A DNA stretch of 64,000 bases from Desulfolucanica intricata (lineage in GTDB: Bacteria > Bacillota > Desulfotomaculia > Desulfotomaculales > Desulfofarciminaceae), in the NCBI RefSeq assembly GCF_001592105.1, contig NZ_BCWE01000014.1, forward strand, positions 1 to 64,000, read 5' to 3'. Under the pieces are notes generated by a model. That model searched no databases. It saw only the letters and a list, made by a program, of their open reading frames with translations, and had not been told where the DNA came from. This document shows, one piece after another, positions 34,926 to 44,259 of the stretch (its first letter is position 1; each line of letters opens with the position of its first letter). The position numbers and the translations under genes are program-made.

Positions 34926-36845
34926 ATGGGCAAAAACCTTGTGCAGAAAATTTTTGCTGAGCACCTTGTAGAAGGTGAAATGATAGCCGGTAAGGAAGTT
35001 GCTATTCGGATTGACCAGACGCTTACTCAGGATGCTACCGGTACGATGGCCTACTTGCAGTTTGAGGCTATGGGAATTCCCCGGGTTAAAACAGAATTAT
35101 CTGTAAGTTATGTTGATCATAATACACTGCAAAGCGGTTTTGAGAATGCCGATGACCACCGTTTTCTGCAAACTGTGGCCGCCAAGCACGGTATTTATTT
35201 TTCACGTCCGGGAAACGGTATCTGTCATCAGGTGCACCTGGAGCGTTTTGCTAAACCGGGCAAGACTTTATTAGGTTCTGATTCACATACCCCTACTGCC
35301 GGTGGTATGGGTGCCGTAGCAATTGGCGCCGGTGGTCTGGATGTGGCTGTGGCTATGGGCGGTGGAGCCTTTTATACCACTATGCCTAAAGTTGTCGGTG
35401 TGGAACTGCAGGGTGAATTGCGACCTTGGGTTTCTGCCAAGGATATTATCTTGGAAGTCTTGCGCAGGATGAGTGTTAAAGGTGGAGTAGGTAAGGTTAT
35501 TGAGTACTGCGGTGAAGGTGTTAAGTCCTTAACTGTTCCGGAACGGGCTACGATTACCAATATGGGTGCTGAACTTGGGGCCACTACCTCTATTTTCCCA
35601 AGTGATGAGCTAACCAGAGCCTACTTAAAAGCACAGGGGCGGGAGCAGGATTGGATTCCTTTAACGGCTGATGCTGACGCTGAATATGATGAGTATATTA
35701 TAATAAATCTTAGTGAGTTAGAGCCGCTGGTTGCCCGGCCGCACAGCCCTGATAATGTTGTTTCCGTGCGTAAGTTAGGCCCGGTGCCGGTGCAGCAGGT
35801 GGCAATCGGCTCCTGCACAAATTCTTCTTTTTCGGATTTGATGATTGTTGCAAAAATGCTTAAGGGTAAGACTGTACATCCCAACGTGAGCCTGGTCATC
35901 GCTCCCGGTTCAAAGCAGGTGTATACTATGATTGCACAAAACGGGGCACTGGCTGATTTAATTGCTGCCGGGGCCCGTATTCTGGAATCCGCCTGCGGGC
36001 CTTGTATAGGGATGGGACAATCCCCTGCGTCTGCGGCCAACTCGGTACGCACCTTTAACCGGAACTTTGAGGGCCGCAGCGGTACCAAGGATGCCAAAAT
36101 ATATTTAACCAGCCCTGAAGTGGCTGCTGCCACTGCCTTAACAGGTGTACTTACCGACCCCCGGGATTTGAATATAGAGTATCAAAAGATTGCTCTGCCG
36201 GAACAGTTTTTGATTAATGACAATATGATAATACCTCCGGCAGAAGATTCTGCTGAAGTGGAAGTGGTGCGCGGTCCGAACATTAAGCCGCTGCCTGTTA
36301 ACGAAGTTTTGCAAAATGAAATTAACGCCGGGGTTCTTTTGAAAGTTGGCGATAATATCACTACCGATCATATTATGCCGGCCGGAGCCAAGATTTTACC
36401 TTTAAGGTCAAACATACCGGCGATGTCTGAATATGTTTACGCTGCTATAGACGAAACTTTTCCACGGCGGGCCAAAGAAGCAGGTAAAGGGATTATTGTC
36501 GGAGGCGTTAATTATGGCCAGGGCTCCAGCCGGGAGCATGCCGCGCTGGCCCCTATGTATCTCGGAATAAAGGCCGTTATTGCCAAGTCCTTTGCCCGGA
36601 TCCACCGCCAAAATTTAGTTAACTTTGGTATTCTGCCCCTGGCTTTTGTTAATGAAGCAGACTATGACGGTATTGACCAGGGTGATGAACTGATAATAGA
36701 GAAGCTGCCGGAGCAGTTGGATGCGGTAGAAATTATGGTGAAAAACCTGACTAAAGATGTTGAATTTAAAACCATCCACGGGCTTTCAGAAAGGCAAAAA
36801 GAAATAATTAAAGCCGGTGGCCTGCTTAACTACACTAAAAATTAA
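34926..36845 (+). CDS. aconitate hydratase (short, putative-aconitase type)
   Basis: Isomerises citrate and isocitrate through a 4Fe-4S cluster. 639 aa, shorter than AcnA (about 900) and of the LeuCD-like putative aconitase class. Cluster cysteines are in AIGSCTNSSF and ESACGPCIG; SDSHTPTAGG is the catalytic-loop signature. The swivel domain follows (DNITTDHIMPAGA; GGVNYGQGSSREHAA; GVKAVIAKSF-like). A homologous 3-isopropylmalate or homoaconitate activity cannot be excluded from sequence. AGGAGG precedes the ATG; monocistronic. Confidence 0.88.
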   Translation: MGKNLVQKIFAEHLVEGEMIAGKEVAIRIDQTLTQDATGTMAYLQFEAMGIPRVKTELSVSYVDHNTLQSGFENADDHRFLQTVAAKHGIYFSRPGNGICHQVHLERFAKPGKTLLGSDSHTPTAGGMGAVAIGAGGLDVAVAMGGGAFYTTMPKVVGVELQGELRPWVSAKDIILEVLRRMSVKGGVGKVIEYCGEGVKSLTVPERATITNMGAELGATTSIFPSDELTRAYLKAQGREQDWIPLTADADAEYDEYIIINLSELEPLVARPHSPDNVVSVRKLGPVPVQQVAIGSCTNSSFSDLMIVAKMLKGKTVHPNVSLVIAPGSKQVYTMIAQNGALADLIAAGARILESACGPCIGMGQSPASAANSVRTFNRNFEGRSGTKDAKIYLTSPEVAAATALTGVLTDPRDLNIEYQKIALPEQFLINDNMIIPPAEDSAEVEVVRGPNIKPLPVNEVLQNEINAGVLLKVGDNITTDHIMPAGAKILPLRSNIPAMSEYVYAAIDETFPRRAKEAGKGIIVGGVNYGQGSSREHAALAPMYLGIKAVIAKSFARIHRQNLVNFGILPLAFVNEADYDGIDQGDELIIEKLPEQLDAVEIMVKNLTKDVEFKTIHGLSERQKEIIKAGGLLNYTKN

Positions 36846-36880
36846 ATAAAACCCCGGCCGGGTTTTATATATTTTCACAA
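36846..36880 (+). terminator. terminator after the aconitase gene
   Basis: AAAACCC and GGGTTTT with a short GC loop, followed by ATATATTTTC. Confidence 0.6.
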
Positions 36881-37016
36881 AATTATTTTTAACAAAATTA
36901 ATTTTTGGTATTATCTAACCGAATATAATTTTAAATTTGTTGGGCATAATAAGATTACATTTTGGGAATTATAAATTTTTACGTTTAATAAGCAAATCTT
37001 TCTAGGGGGGATTAAT

Positions 37017-37313
37017 TTGTCCAGGGAATTAACCATCCAGGATTTGCAGCCAAAAGAAATTATGAAAATTACAGCATCAACCGGGCTGGTGCCCAGGGAA
37101 CTGCAGCCATATGTTCAACCGGCTCTTGAGGAATTTAGAAATGAAATGGCAGCTGAACTGGGATTAACGGATTATGCAGAAATTGATAAAGGTGAATTAC
37201 CAAGTAGACTTAACGGCAAGGTCGGTGGTAGTATGACTAAAAAAATGGTTACCTTTGCTGAAGCAGTCCTCGCTTGGAATTATAGAAATAATAAAATGTT
37301 GGCCGGTAAGTAA
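37017..37313 (+). CDS. alpha/beta-type small acid-soluble spore protein
   Basis: A 98-aa protein with both SASP signatures: EEFRNEMAAELGL, containing the germination-protease cleavage region, and SRLNGKVGGSMTKKMV followed by FAEA. These proteins coat spore DNA and provide amino acids at germination. TTG at 37017 follows TAGGGGGGAT. The N-terminal 25 residues are longer than in classic Bacillus SASPs. Its presence marks the organism as spore-forming; expression should be forespore-specific, though I could not fix a sigma-G promoter. Confidence 0.85.
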   Translation: MSRELTIQDLQPKEIMKITASTGLVPRELQPYVQPALEEFRNEMAAELGLTDYAEIDKGELPSRLNGKVGGSMTKKMVTFAEAVLAWNYRNNKMLAGK

Positions 37314-37346
37314 GGAAAATATTTAAATAAAAGACGGAATAATACA

Positions 37347-37392
37347 AAAAGCTGGTCTTCTTTTGATAACTATAAGAAGACCGGCTTTTTTC
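37347..37392. terminator. bidirectional terminator
   Basis: GCTGGTCTTCTT (37351-37362) and AAGAAGACCGGC (37374-37385), flanked by A5 and T6, between convergent genes. Confidence 0.85.
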
Positions 37393-37397
37393 AAAAG

Positions 37398-38513
37398 TTA
37401 TTTAATTTTTTCAGCAATGTCCAGGATTCGCTGCATTACCTGTTCCCTTCTGTCGTTAATTTCTTTGAAATTCATGTAGGGTACATAATAGTTTTCCATC
37501 TTATCGTGTTCCTTTTTAGCCTGGGAGAGGAACCAAATGGCCTGCTCCATACACTGGCGATACATTTCCCGGGCTTTGTTTTTTTCAAAAAGATATTTTT
37601 CATTTAAAAGGGGACTGACGAATTCCATGGTATCAATTACGGAATCGTTTGCTTTTGCCTTGTATTCGTGTGGTTCTACAGCATTGATGATAGCAACGCT
37701 TAAACCGGGAATTACCAGGTGATCAATTAAGTCAGGGTCCAGGGTACAATGATAGGCTTCTACGTCAAAGCCGCGCATCAGGGCAGCCTCCATTAAGCGG
37801 CGTACCAAGGTGCTTTTTCCGGTGCCGTCATCACCCATGATAATATACCGTTTATCCAAATGTCCCACAATGGATTCCAAATGACTTTCCGGTCCTTCGG
37901 GGGTAATCGCAGTGGCAAATAAGTGACGGTCCTTGGGTCTGTCAGTTTGCCGGGGTTTTCCTTCGAAGATTTCGTGGGTTAGTTCTAAAACTTTCTTATC
38001 GAAAGTGCCTACGTCAAAGGCACCGGTTCCCCGGTAATAAAATTTTACTTCATCTAAGAAAATCTTTGCCCCTGCCAGATAAGAGTAAGCCCTGGTGAAC
38101 AGTCTGCCGGTCTCCTTATTGCAGGCCAGAATTTCAGCTTTATGGGCCAGCAGTCCGGCTTGATCCCAATGATCCCCCAAATGGAGAATTTCATCAACTG
38201 CTCCGGGGTTTTTGGGATCTACTACGTGCGGGGCTGTCCCATCCAGCATTGCGATTTTCAGTGCCGGAATAACAACGCCGTCTAAAGAGCCATTATCCGA
38301 AGAACAGCAGTGAAACTCAACATCATATCCTTTTTCCAGCATGGTTTCCCCTATTTTACGCATGAAGGTAGATTTTCCAACACCCGGGCCACCTTTAATT
38401 ACAAAAATTCGGTTGGCGTCAGGTTCAATGATATAGTCGTAGAAAGAATAAAAACCCTTGTAAGTGTTACCTCCGGGAAAAACTTTTTTCAGCCTTCCTT
38501 TTATATTACTCAT
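37398..38513 (-). CDS. tandem P-loop ATPase of unknown function (PRK06851-like)
   Basis: A 371-aa protein with two internally related P-loop halves: GGPGVGKSTFMRKIGE (N-terminal) and GDDGTGKSTLVRRLME (C-terminal), each followed by a similar block (FHCCSSDNGSLDGVVIPAL and YHCTLDPDLIDHLVIPGL). Such duplicated ATPases occur in spore-forming Firmicutes and are uncharacterised. ATG at 38513 follows GGAGGGG on the minus strand; the longer in-frame start adds 31 unlikely residues. A sporulation link is suggested only by phylogenetic habit and the neighbouring SASP. Confidence 0.8.
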   Translation of the reverse strand: MSNIKGRLKKVFPGGNTYKGFYSFYDYIIEPDANRIFVIKGGPGVGKSTFMRKIGETMLEKGYDVEFHCCSSDNGSLDGVVIPALKIAMLDGTAPHVVDPKNPGAVDEILHLGDHWDQAGLLAHKAEILACNKETGRLFTRAYSYLAGAKIFLDEVKFYYRGTGAFDVGTFDKKVLELTHEIFEGKPRQTDRPKDRHLFATAITPEGPESHLESIVGHLDKRYIIMGDDGTGKSTLVRRLMEAALMRGFDVEAYHCTLDPDLIDHLVIPGLSVAIINAVEPHEYKAKANDSVIDTMEFVSPLLNEKYLFEKNKAREMYRQCMEQAIWFLSQAKKEHDKMENYYVPYMNFKEINDRREQVMQRILDIAEKIK

Positions 38514-38719
38514 ATTTCCCCTCCTTGACGTGAAAAATAAAGCACCATGAGGGGGTGAAAAACCTGACCTTTTCATGGCGCCGTTGCCGTAAGATTCACT
38601 TTTCATTATTTATATATTTGAAGATAGCTGCAAATATGATAGTTTTTTTAAAAACCAACTGTTTTTTATGAAATTTCATGGTAGAATTGTTTTATTCTAA
38701 AATTTAGAGGTGTTACCCG

Positions 38720-39304
38720 ATGTACGGGAACAGGATTGTTATTGCTGACGCCGATCAGGCCTTTTTAAAAAGCCTAAAAGCAAGTTTGACTAATGACGGC
38801 TATCTGGTTATAGGAGAAGCTTGTGATGCCCAAAGTGCCCTGGAGGTTATCTTTCGGACTGAACCCGATTTAATTATTATGGATGCCAATATTCCCGGTT
38901 GTGAGGGACTGCAATTTGTACGTATTATTGAGGAGCACCGGGTAGCCCCGGTTTTGCTTTTAACTGCCTACAGTCACCGTGAATTGGTAGAAGAAGCAAA
39001 GCATTCCTGGATTTTTGGTTATTTGTTAAAACCCGTTAATCAGGATAATTTATTTCCGGCTATCGAGATAGCTATTGCTAATTTTAAAAAAATTATTAAG
39101 CTGGAAAGGGAAAATAAAGAGCTTAAAAAACTCCTGGAGGAAAGGAAATTAGTAGATAAGGCCAAAGGTCTTTTAATGGAGAAAAAAGGTATCTCAGAAA
39201 GAGAAGCTCATAAATATTTGCAAAAGGTGAGTATGGATAAAAGCATACCTATTTCCAAGGTTGCTAAGAAAGTTATAATGCTATTACAAAAAAACAGTCC
39301 TTAA
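38720..39304 (+). CDS. ANTAR-domain response regulator (RNA-binding antiterminator)
   Basis: A 194-aa AmiR/NasR-type regulator. Receiver domain with Asp55 in LIIMDANIPG and Lys in YLLKPVNQ; a coiled-coil linker (KLERENKELKKLLEERK); then a C-terminal ANTAR domain with LVDKAKGLLMEKKGISEREAHKYL. ANTAR proteins bind paired hairpins with hexaloops and prevent terminator formation. The gene is followed by two glnA genes, a glutamate synthase and leaders with such hairpins, so it probably acts as a nitrogen-responsive antiterminator. No cognate kinase is adjacent. Confidence 0.9.
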   Translation: MYGNRIVIADADQAFLKSLKASLTNDGYLVIGEACDAQSALEVIFRTEPDLIIMDANIPGCEGLQFVRIIEEHRVAPVLLLTAYSHRELVEEAKHSWIFGYLLKPVNQDNLFPAIEIAIANFKKIIKLERENKELKKLLEERKLVDKAKGLLMEKKGISEREAHKYLQKVSMDKSIPISKVAKKVIMLLQKNSP

Positions 39305-39382
39305 AATAAATTCCGGTATGTGTTAGTTGTAAATTCATATTAGAGATGTTTTTTATTTAGGTGCAGAATTGGGGTGTATTTA

Positions 39383-40714
39383 TTGAATATCTTAACTAAA
39401 GAAGATGTATTGGAAAAAGCAAAGGAATATGATGTAAAGTTTATCAGGCTGCAATTTACTGATATCTTTGGTTCTTTTAAAAATATTGCAATTACTGTAG
39501 AAGAGCTGGAACGTGCCCTATCCTTTGGGGTTATGTTTGACAGTGCGGTAATCGAAGGCTTTAGCCAAAATAAAGAATCTGATATTTATTTACTCCCTGA
39601 TCCCTCTACCTTTGTAATCTTTCCCTGGCGTCCACGTAACGGTGCAGTGGCCAGGTTAATTTGTGATGTTTACAATTCAGAAGGGGAATTGTTTGCCGGG
39701 TGTCCCCGAGCAGCTTTAAAGCGAGTGCTGAAAGAGGTAAACCAACTTGGCTACAGGCCGCAATCTGCGGTTGAAACTGAGTTCTTTCTTTTTCATACCG
39801 ATGCGCAGGGTAATCCTACCAAAATAACCCATGATCAGGCCGGGTATTGTGACTTGACTCCGGTTGATTTGGGTGAGAATTGCAGGCGGGATATGGTGTT
39901 GACACTGGAAAGTATGGGCTTTGAAATTGCCTCTTCTCACCACGAGATAGCTGCAGGACAGCATGAGATAGCTTTAAAAGAAGATGACGTACTGTTTATG
40001 GCGGATAATCTTTCCACATTTAAGTTTGTGGTGCGTACTATTGCTCAGCGGCACGGGCTGCATGCTTCATTTATGCCCAAACCCATGGCTGATTTGAGCG
40101 GTTCAGGTTTGCATTTGCATCATTCACTATGGCAGGAAGATAAAAATATTTTCTATGCACATTCACATACAGATTGCCTGCAATTAAGTAAAATTGCTTA
40201 TTATTATATCGGAGGGTTAATTGAGCATGCGGGGGCATTTACAGCCATAGCCAATCCGCTGATAAATTCCTATAAGAGATTAACCTTGGGTAAATTGGCA
40301 CCGGCGTTAGCTGCCTGGTCGGAGCAGAATCGCAGCACTATGATTCGCGTACCTGCACAGCGGGAAAATGACACCCGGATCGTATTGCGCAGTCCGGACG
40401 GAACTTGTAATCCATACCTAGTCTTTGCGGTGACTTTAAAGGCAGGTTTGGAAGGTATTAAAAATAAAATTAATCCACCCGCGCCGCTGGAGGATAATGA
40501 CCTTCATGGGGGATTTAAGAAGTTAGTCAGAACTCATGGTCTCCCTCGTAGTCTTGATGAAGCACTGTCAGCCCTGGCTTCTGATGAAATAATTAAAGAT
40601 GCTTTAGGTGAGCAAATCTGGAGTCGTTTTATTGAGGCCAAAGAAGAAGAGTGTGAGCGCTTTCATGCTACGGTACACCAGTGGGAGATTGATGAATATT
40701 TGAGGTATTTCTAA
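39383..40714 (+). CDS. divergent glutamine synthetase paralogue
   Basis: A 443-aa GS type I homologue, clearly related to the second glnA 3.5 kb downstream. TTG 39383 is chosen over GTG 39374 because it gives an N-terminus that aligns residue for residue with the paralogue and GGGGTG precedes it. Many ligands are kept (VETEFFLF; SSHHEIAAGQHEI; GSGLHLHHSL; RSTMIRVP). Two active-site loops differ: the ammonium-site loop FDGSS reads FDSAV, and the flap motif GYEAP, carrying the catalytic Glu327 of Salmonella GS, reads GKLAP. True glutamine synthesis is therefore doubtful; a regulatory or alternative ligase role is possible. Confidence 0.85.
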   Translation: MNILTKEDVLEKAKEYDVKFIRLQFTDIFGSFKNIAITVEELERALSFGVMFDSAVIEGFSQNKESDIYLLPDPSTFVIFPWRPRNGAVARLICDVYNSEGELFAGCPRAALKRVLKEVNQLGYRPQSAVETEFFLFHTDAQGNPTKITHDQAGYCDLTPVDLGENCRRDMVLTLESMGFEIASSHHEIAAGQHEIALKEDDVLFMADNLSTFKFVVRTIAQRHGLHASFMPKPMADLSGSGLHLHHSLWQEDKNIFYAHSHTDCLQLSKIAYYYIGGLIEHAGAFTAIANPLINSYKRLTLGKLAPALAAWSEQNRSTMIRVPAQRENDTRIVLRSPDGTCNPYLVFAVTLKAGLEGIKNKINPPAPLEDNDLHGGFKKLVRTHGLPRSLDEALSALASDEIIKDALGEQIWSRFIEAKEEECERFHATVHQWEIDEYLRYF

Positions 40715-40800
40715 GAACTCGGTCTTTCGTAAACTTCTTAATGGCCGGAAGGAGGCAGCCGGGAACAGGTGAAGTATACAATATTCTTTTTTCTAAGAAG

Positions 40801-40828
40801 TTGACATTAATTTTGAAAATGGTATACT
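40801..40828 (+). promoter_or_regulatory. sigma-A promoter of the glutamate synthase-like gene
   Basis: TTGACA (40801-40806), 16-nt spacer, TATACT (40823-40828). Transcription would start near 40835 and enter the ANTAR-type hairpin/terminator leader. Confidence 0.7.
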
Positions 40829-40863
40829 TTAAAATGTGCTAAAGATAAAGGTTAATATTTAAG

Positions 40864-40926
40864 AGGGCAAAGACGTCCTTAATATAGATCTAATACGGGT
40901 AGATCTATATTGAGGGCGTTTTTTAT
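40864..40926 (+). promoter_or_regulatory. ANTAR-type hairpin overlapping a 20-bp terminator (leader 1)
   Basis: A small hairpin AGGGC-[AAAGAC]-GTCCT (40864-40879) has a hexaloop with A at position 1 and G at position 4, as reported for ANTAR targets. Its 3' arm overlaps the 5' arm of a perfect 20-bp terminator stem (40873-40892 with 40900-40919) ending in a T run. The two folds exclude each other. A second upstream hairpin, expected for the dual-hairpin model, is not clear here. Confidence 0.7.
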
Positions 40927-41044
40927 TTCCTTCCCCGGTACCTGTACTTTATTAGAAAATGATAGACTTTCAAGCACTTCTTAAATATACCTTATCAGTT
41001 AGTTAGCCGGTTAAAAAATATATAAAAAATGGGAGGAAGTAGAA

Positions 41045-42625
41045 ATGAGTGGTTATAGTAAAGGTGTTAACGGCAGTGCAGCAACATTAACTAAACTGAG
41101 AACAGGAAAGGATTTTACTGCCAGTGGTATGTGTGTGACCTGTTTCGACGGCTGCCCGGGACTTTGTGAAATTGGTAAATCAGCCGTAAGGGGTAAAGAG
41201 ATGCTCTATCCCCAACCTTTTGGCAAAACGACTTCTGCTGCTCAAAAGGAATATCCGGTAGATTTTTCACACTTCAATATTATGGGTACTGCCGTAGGTG
41301 CACGTGGTATTGATGCCGATTCCAACAAAGCCCTTTTTTCGGCTGTAAACTTAGAAACCGAAATCGGTAGTGGGAATAAGATTAAATTAGATATTCCTAT
41401 TGTTGTGGCTGCTATGGGTTCCACTAATGTAGCCGCTGATAACTGGGAGCATTTGGCAGCCGGTGCAGCAATTTGCGGTGGTGGTATTGCTATCGGTGAA
41501 AACGTTTGTGGAATGGATCCTGATGTGAAAATTAAAAATGGACGTGTGGTTCATTCACCTAATTTAGAGCGCCGGGTTAAGGATTTTCAAAATTGGTATA
41601 ACGGTAAAGGCTTCATTGCTGTTCAGGCTAACGTAGAAGATACCATGCTTGGTGTACAGGAATATGCTTTGGAAAATCTGGGTGTTGAAGCTGTTGAAAT
41701 TAAGTGGGGTCAAGGTGCCAAGGATATTGGCGGTGAGGTTAAGCTGAATACTTTAGAACGTGCCCTGCAGTTAAAGAGCCGTGGCTATGTGGTTTTACCG
41801 GACCCTGAAGATCCGAAGGTTCAAGAGGCTTACAAAGCAGGTGCCTTCACCGAGTTTGAGCGGCACTCCCGCGTTGGAATGGTTGGTTATGAATCCTTTA
41901 TGGAGCGCGTGGAAGAACTGCGCAATGCCGGTGCTAAGTATGTTTTCCTGAAAACCGGTGCTTATCGTCCTGCTGATTTGGCCCGTGCTGTTAAATTTGC
42001 CTCGGATGCTAAGATTGATCTCTTAACTGTTGACGGTGCCGGTGGTGGAACCGGTATGAGTCCCTGGAGAATGATGAACGAGTGGGGTGTGCCGACTGTT
42101 TATATCCAGGCTTTGCTGACCAGGTATCTTGATAAGTTGGCTGCTAAAGGAGCTTTTATTCCCAGTGTAGCTGTTGCCGGCGGTTTTGCTTTAGAAGACC
42201 ATCTGTTCAAAGGCTTTGCCATGAGTGCTCCTTATGTTAAGGCCATAGGTATGGCCCGTTCCGCACTTACTGCGGCTATGGTTGGTAAAACTGTTGGTAA
42301 AGCTGTTAAGAGCGGTAAGTCCCTTGCTGAGTACAAAAAATATGGCAAGAATTTGGATCAGATCTTTGTGGCTGCAGCTGAGTTAAGAGATAAGTTAGGT
42401 GCTGAAGATTTTGCCCGCTTACCGGTTGGAGCAATCGGTGTCTACAGCTATTATGAGCGCCTTGCTCAGGGGCTTCGCCAGCTCATGTGTGGTGCCCGGA
42501 AGTTTGCTTTAAGCCATATTACCCGTGATGATATCGCATCACTGACTAAAGAAGCTGCTGATATTTCCGGTATTACCTATATTATGGATGAAGACGCAGA
42601 AGAAGTTGAAGCAATTCTGGGTTAA
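41045..42625 (+). CDS. stand-alone FMN-binding glutamate synthase domain protein
   Basis: A 526-aa protein of the glutamate synthase central/FMN family without the glutaminase domain. A cysteine-rich N-terminus (CVTCFDGCPGLC) suggests an Fe-S cluster; the FMN barrel has VEIKWGQGAKDIGGEV, LLTVDGAGGGTGMSPW and IPSVAVAGGFALEDH. It probably uses free ammonia or a partner amidotransferase. GGGAGGAAG precedes the ATG. Sits between the two glnA genes, behind an ANTAR-type leader, in a GS/GOGAT nitrogen-assimilation block. Confidence 0.88.
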   Translation: MSGYSKGVNGSAATLTKLRTGKDFTASGMCVTCFDGCPGLCEIGKSAVRGKEMLYPQPFGKTTSAAQKEYPVDFSHFNIMGTAVGARGIDADSNKALFSAVNLETEIGSGNKIKLDIPIVVAAMGSTNVAADNWEHLAAGAAICGGGIAIGENVCGMDPDVKIKNGRVVHSPNLERRVKDFQNWYNGKGFIAVQANVEDTMLGVQEYALENLGVEAVEIKWGQGAKDIGGEVKLNTLERALQLKSRGYVVLPDPEDPKVQEAYKAGAFTEFERHSRVGMVGYESFMERVEELRNAGAKYVFLKTGAYRPADLARAVKFASDAKIDLLTVDGAGGGTGMSPWRMMNEWGVPTVYIQALLTRYLDKLAAKGAFIPSVAVAGGFALEDHLFKGFAMSAPYVKAIGMARSALTAAMVGKTVGKAVKSGKSLAEYKKYGKNLDQIFVAAAELRDKLGAEDFARLPVGAIGVYSYYERLAQGLRQLMCGARKFALSHITRDDIASLTKEAADISGITYIMDEDAEEVEAILG

Positions 42626-42718
42626 TTGATAAAGAGTATCTTTAATCCAATTGTATTTAAAATGAAAGAACCCTCAAACAGGAGTATAAGCTATTATTAA
42701 TTAATTTTGAAAAAATAA

Positions 42719-42748
42719 TTGGTTTTTTCTAAGGAAATATGTTATACT
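42719..42748 (+). promoter_or_regulatory. candidate promoter of glnA
   Basis: TTGGTT (42719-42724), 18-nt spacer, TATACT (42743-42748), 20 nt upstream of the first ANTAR-type hairpin. Confidence 0.5.
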
Positions 42749-42767
42749 TATAAAAAATTTAAAAGTG

Positions 42768-42858
42768 TTGGTACAATGATGTACCGGTTGATTAAAGGCA
42801 ATGAGCCTACATGCAGGTACGATATTCTTTACCTGTAGGTGTAGGCTTTTTGTTTTTT
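42768..42858 (+). promoter_or_regulatory. dual-hairpin ANTAR target and terminator upstream of glnA (leader 2)
   Basis: Hairpin P1 is GGTAC-[AATGAT]-GTACC (42770-42785): a 5-bp stem with a hexaloop having A1 and G4. Hairpin P2 begins AGGC-AATGAG-CCT (42796-42808), again AATG at the loop start. P2 overlaps the 5' arm of a long terminator, GCCTACATGCAGGT (42805-42818) with ACCTGTAGGTGTAGGC (42831-42846), then a T-rich tract. This is the described architecture of ANTAR-controlled attenuators: protein binding to P1-P2 blocks the terminator. Confidence 0.8.
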
Positions 42859-42898
42859 AGATTTTATCGATTTAATTTGGGGAAGGTGACTGGTCAAC

Positions 42899-44233
42899 AT
42901 GCCAAAGCTGACTAACGATGATGTTCGTAGTTTAGCAAAAGAATTAGGAGTCAAATTTATCCGAATGCAGTTTACCGATATATTTGGCGTCTTGAAAAAT
43001 GTATCAATTACTGTAGAACAATTAGAAAAGGCTTTAGCCGGCGAATTGATGTTTGACGGTTCATCCATTGAGGGTTTTGTACGAATTGAGGAATCTGATA
43101 TGTATTTACGCCCGGATCCTTCCACTTTCGTTGTGTTTCCCTGGAAGCCCAGAGATGGGGCGGTGGCCCGTTTGATATGTGATATATATAACCCGGATGG
43201 CACCCCCTTTGCAGGCGATCCCCGCTATGCCTTAAAACGGGCTTTAAAAGAAGCAGAAGCTATGGGATATACTACAATGAACGTTGGGCCGGAGGCAGAG
43301 TTTTTTCTTTTTCATGTTGATTCCGACGGTAGGCCCACAACCATTACTCATGATCGGGCCGGCTATTTTGATCTAACTCCGGTAGACTTGGGGGAAAACG
43401 CCCGCCGGGATATGGTCTTGGCCTTAGAAGAAATGGGCTATGAAATTGAGGCTTCTCACCACGAGGTAGCTCCCGGCCAGCATGAAATTGATTTTAAATA
43501 TTCGCATGCCCTGGATATTGCTGATAAAGTGGTTACTTTTAGATTTGTGGTGCGGACTATTGCCCAGCGGCACGGGCTTCATGCAACTTTTATGCCTAAA
43601 CCCATTTACGGTATTGCCGGTTCGGGTATGCATTTAAACCAATCCTTAATGAGAAACGGTGAGAATGTCTTTTATGACCCCAATACTCCCAATCAGCTAA
43701 GTGAAGATGCAATGTATTACATTGGTGGATTGCTTAAGCATGCTAAGGCTATTACAACTATAACAAATCCCAATGTAAATTCCTATAAACGATTAGTATC
43801 CGGCTATGAGGCTCCGGTATATATTGCTTGGTCAGCCAGGAACAGAAGTCCTTTGATCCGCATACCTGCTAAGCGGGGTTTGTCTACCAGAATTGAGCTA
43901 AGAAGTCCGGACCCGTCTTGTAATCCCTATTTAGCTCTGGCAGTTTGTTTGCGGGCAGGTCTGGACGGGATTAAAAATAAAATTGCGCCGCCTCCTGCCT
44001 GCGATAGAAACATTTATGATATGAGTGATGATGAGAGAAGGGAGTTGCAAATTAGTAATCTTCCCGAAAGCCTTCAAGAGGCATTAGTAGAGCTTCAGCA
44101 AGATGAATTAATAAAGGATGCACTGGGCAGACATATTTATGATCGTTTTATGGATGCCAAGCGCATTGAATGGGATCGCTACAGGGTACAGGTAAGTCCC
44201 TGGGAACTCGAAGAATATTTAACAAAGTTTTAA
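42899..44233 (+). CDS. glnA: glutamine synthetase type I
   Basis: ATP-dependent glutamate-ammonia ligase, 444 aa, with all active-site elements: [53 protein letters not shown] with the catalytic Glu, and RSPLIRIP. No adenylylation-type Tyr insert is evident, consistent with the GSI-alpha form controlled by feedback inhibition. AAGGTGA precedes the ATG. Expression should depend on ANTAR antitermination in its leader. Confidence 0.96.
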   Translation: MPKLTNDDVRSLAKELGVKFIRMQFTDIFGVLKNVSITVEQLEKALAGELMFDGSSIEGFVRIEESDMYLRPDPSTFVVFPWKPRDGAVARLICDIYNPDGTPFAGDPRYALKRALKEAEAMGYTTMNVGPEAEFFLFHVDSDGRPTTITHDRAGYFDLTPVDLGENARRDMVLALEEMGYEIEASHHEVAPGQHEIDFKYSHALDIADKVVTFRFVVRTIAQRHGLHATFMPKPIYGIAGSGMHLNQSLMRNGENVFYDPNTPNQLSEDAMYYIGGLLKHAKAITTITNPNVNSYKRLVSGYEAPVYIAWSARNRSPLIRIPAKRGLSTRIELRSPDPSCNPYLALAVCLRAGLDGIKNKIAPPPACDRNIYDMSDDERRELQISNLPESLQEALVELQQDELIKDALGRHIYDRFMDAKRIEWDRYRVQVSPWELEEYLTKF

Positions 44234-44259
44234 GAAAAAATAATATATTAAGTACAAGT

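Noticed and set aside
36938-36975. Sigma-G promoter for the spore protein gene
   Set aside because: GCATA is present but no CATxxTA-like -10 lies at proper spacing.
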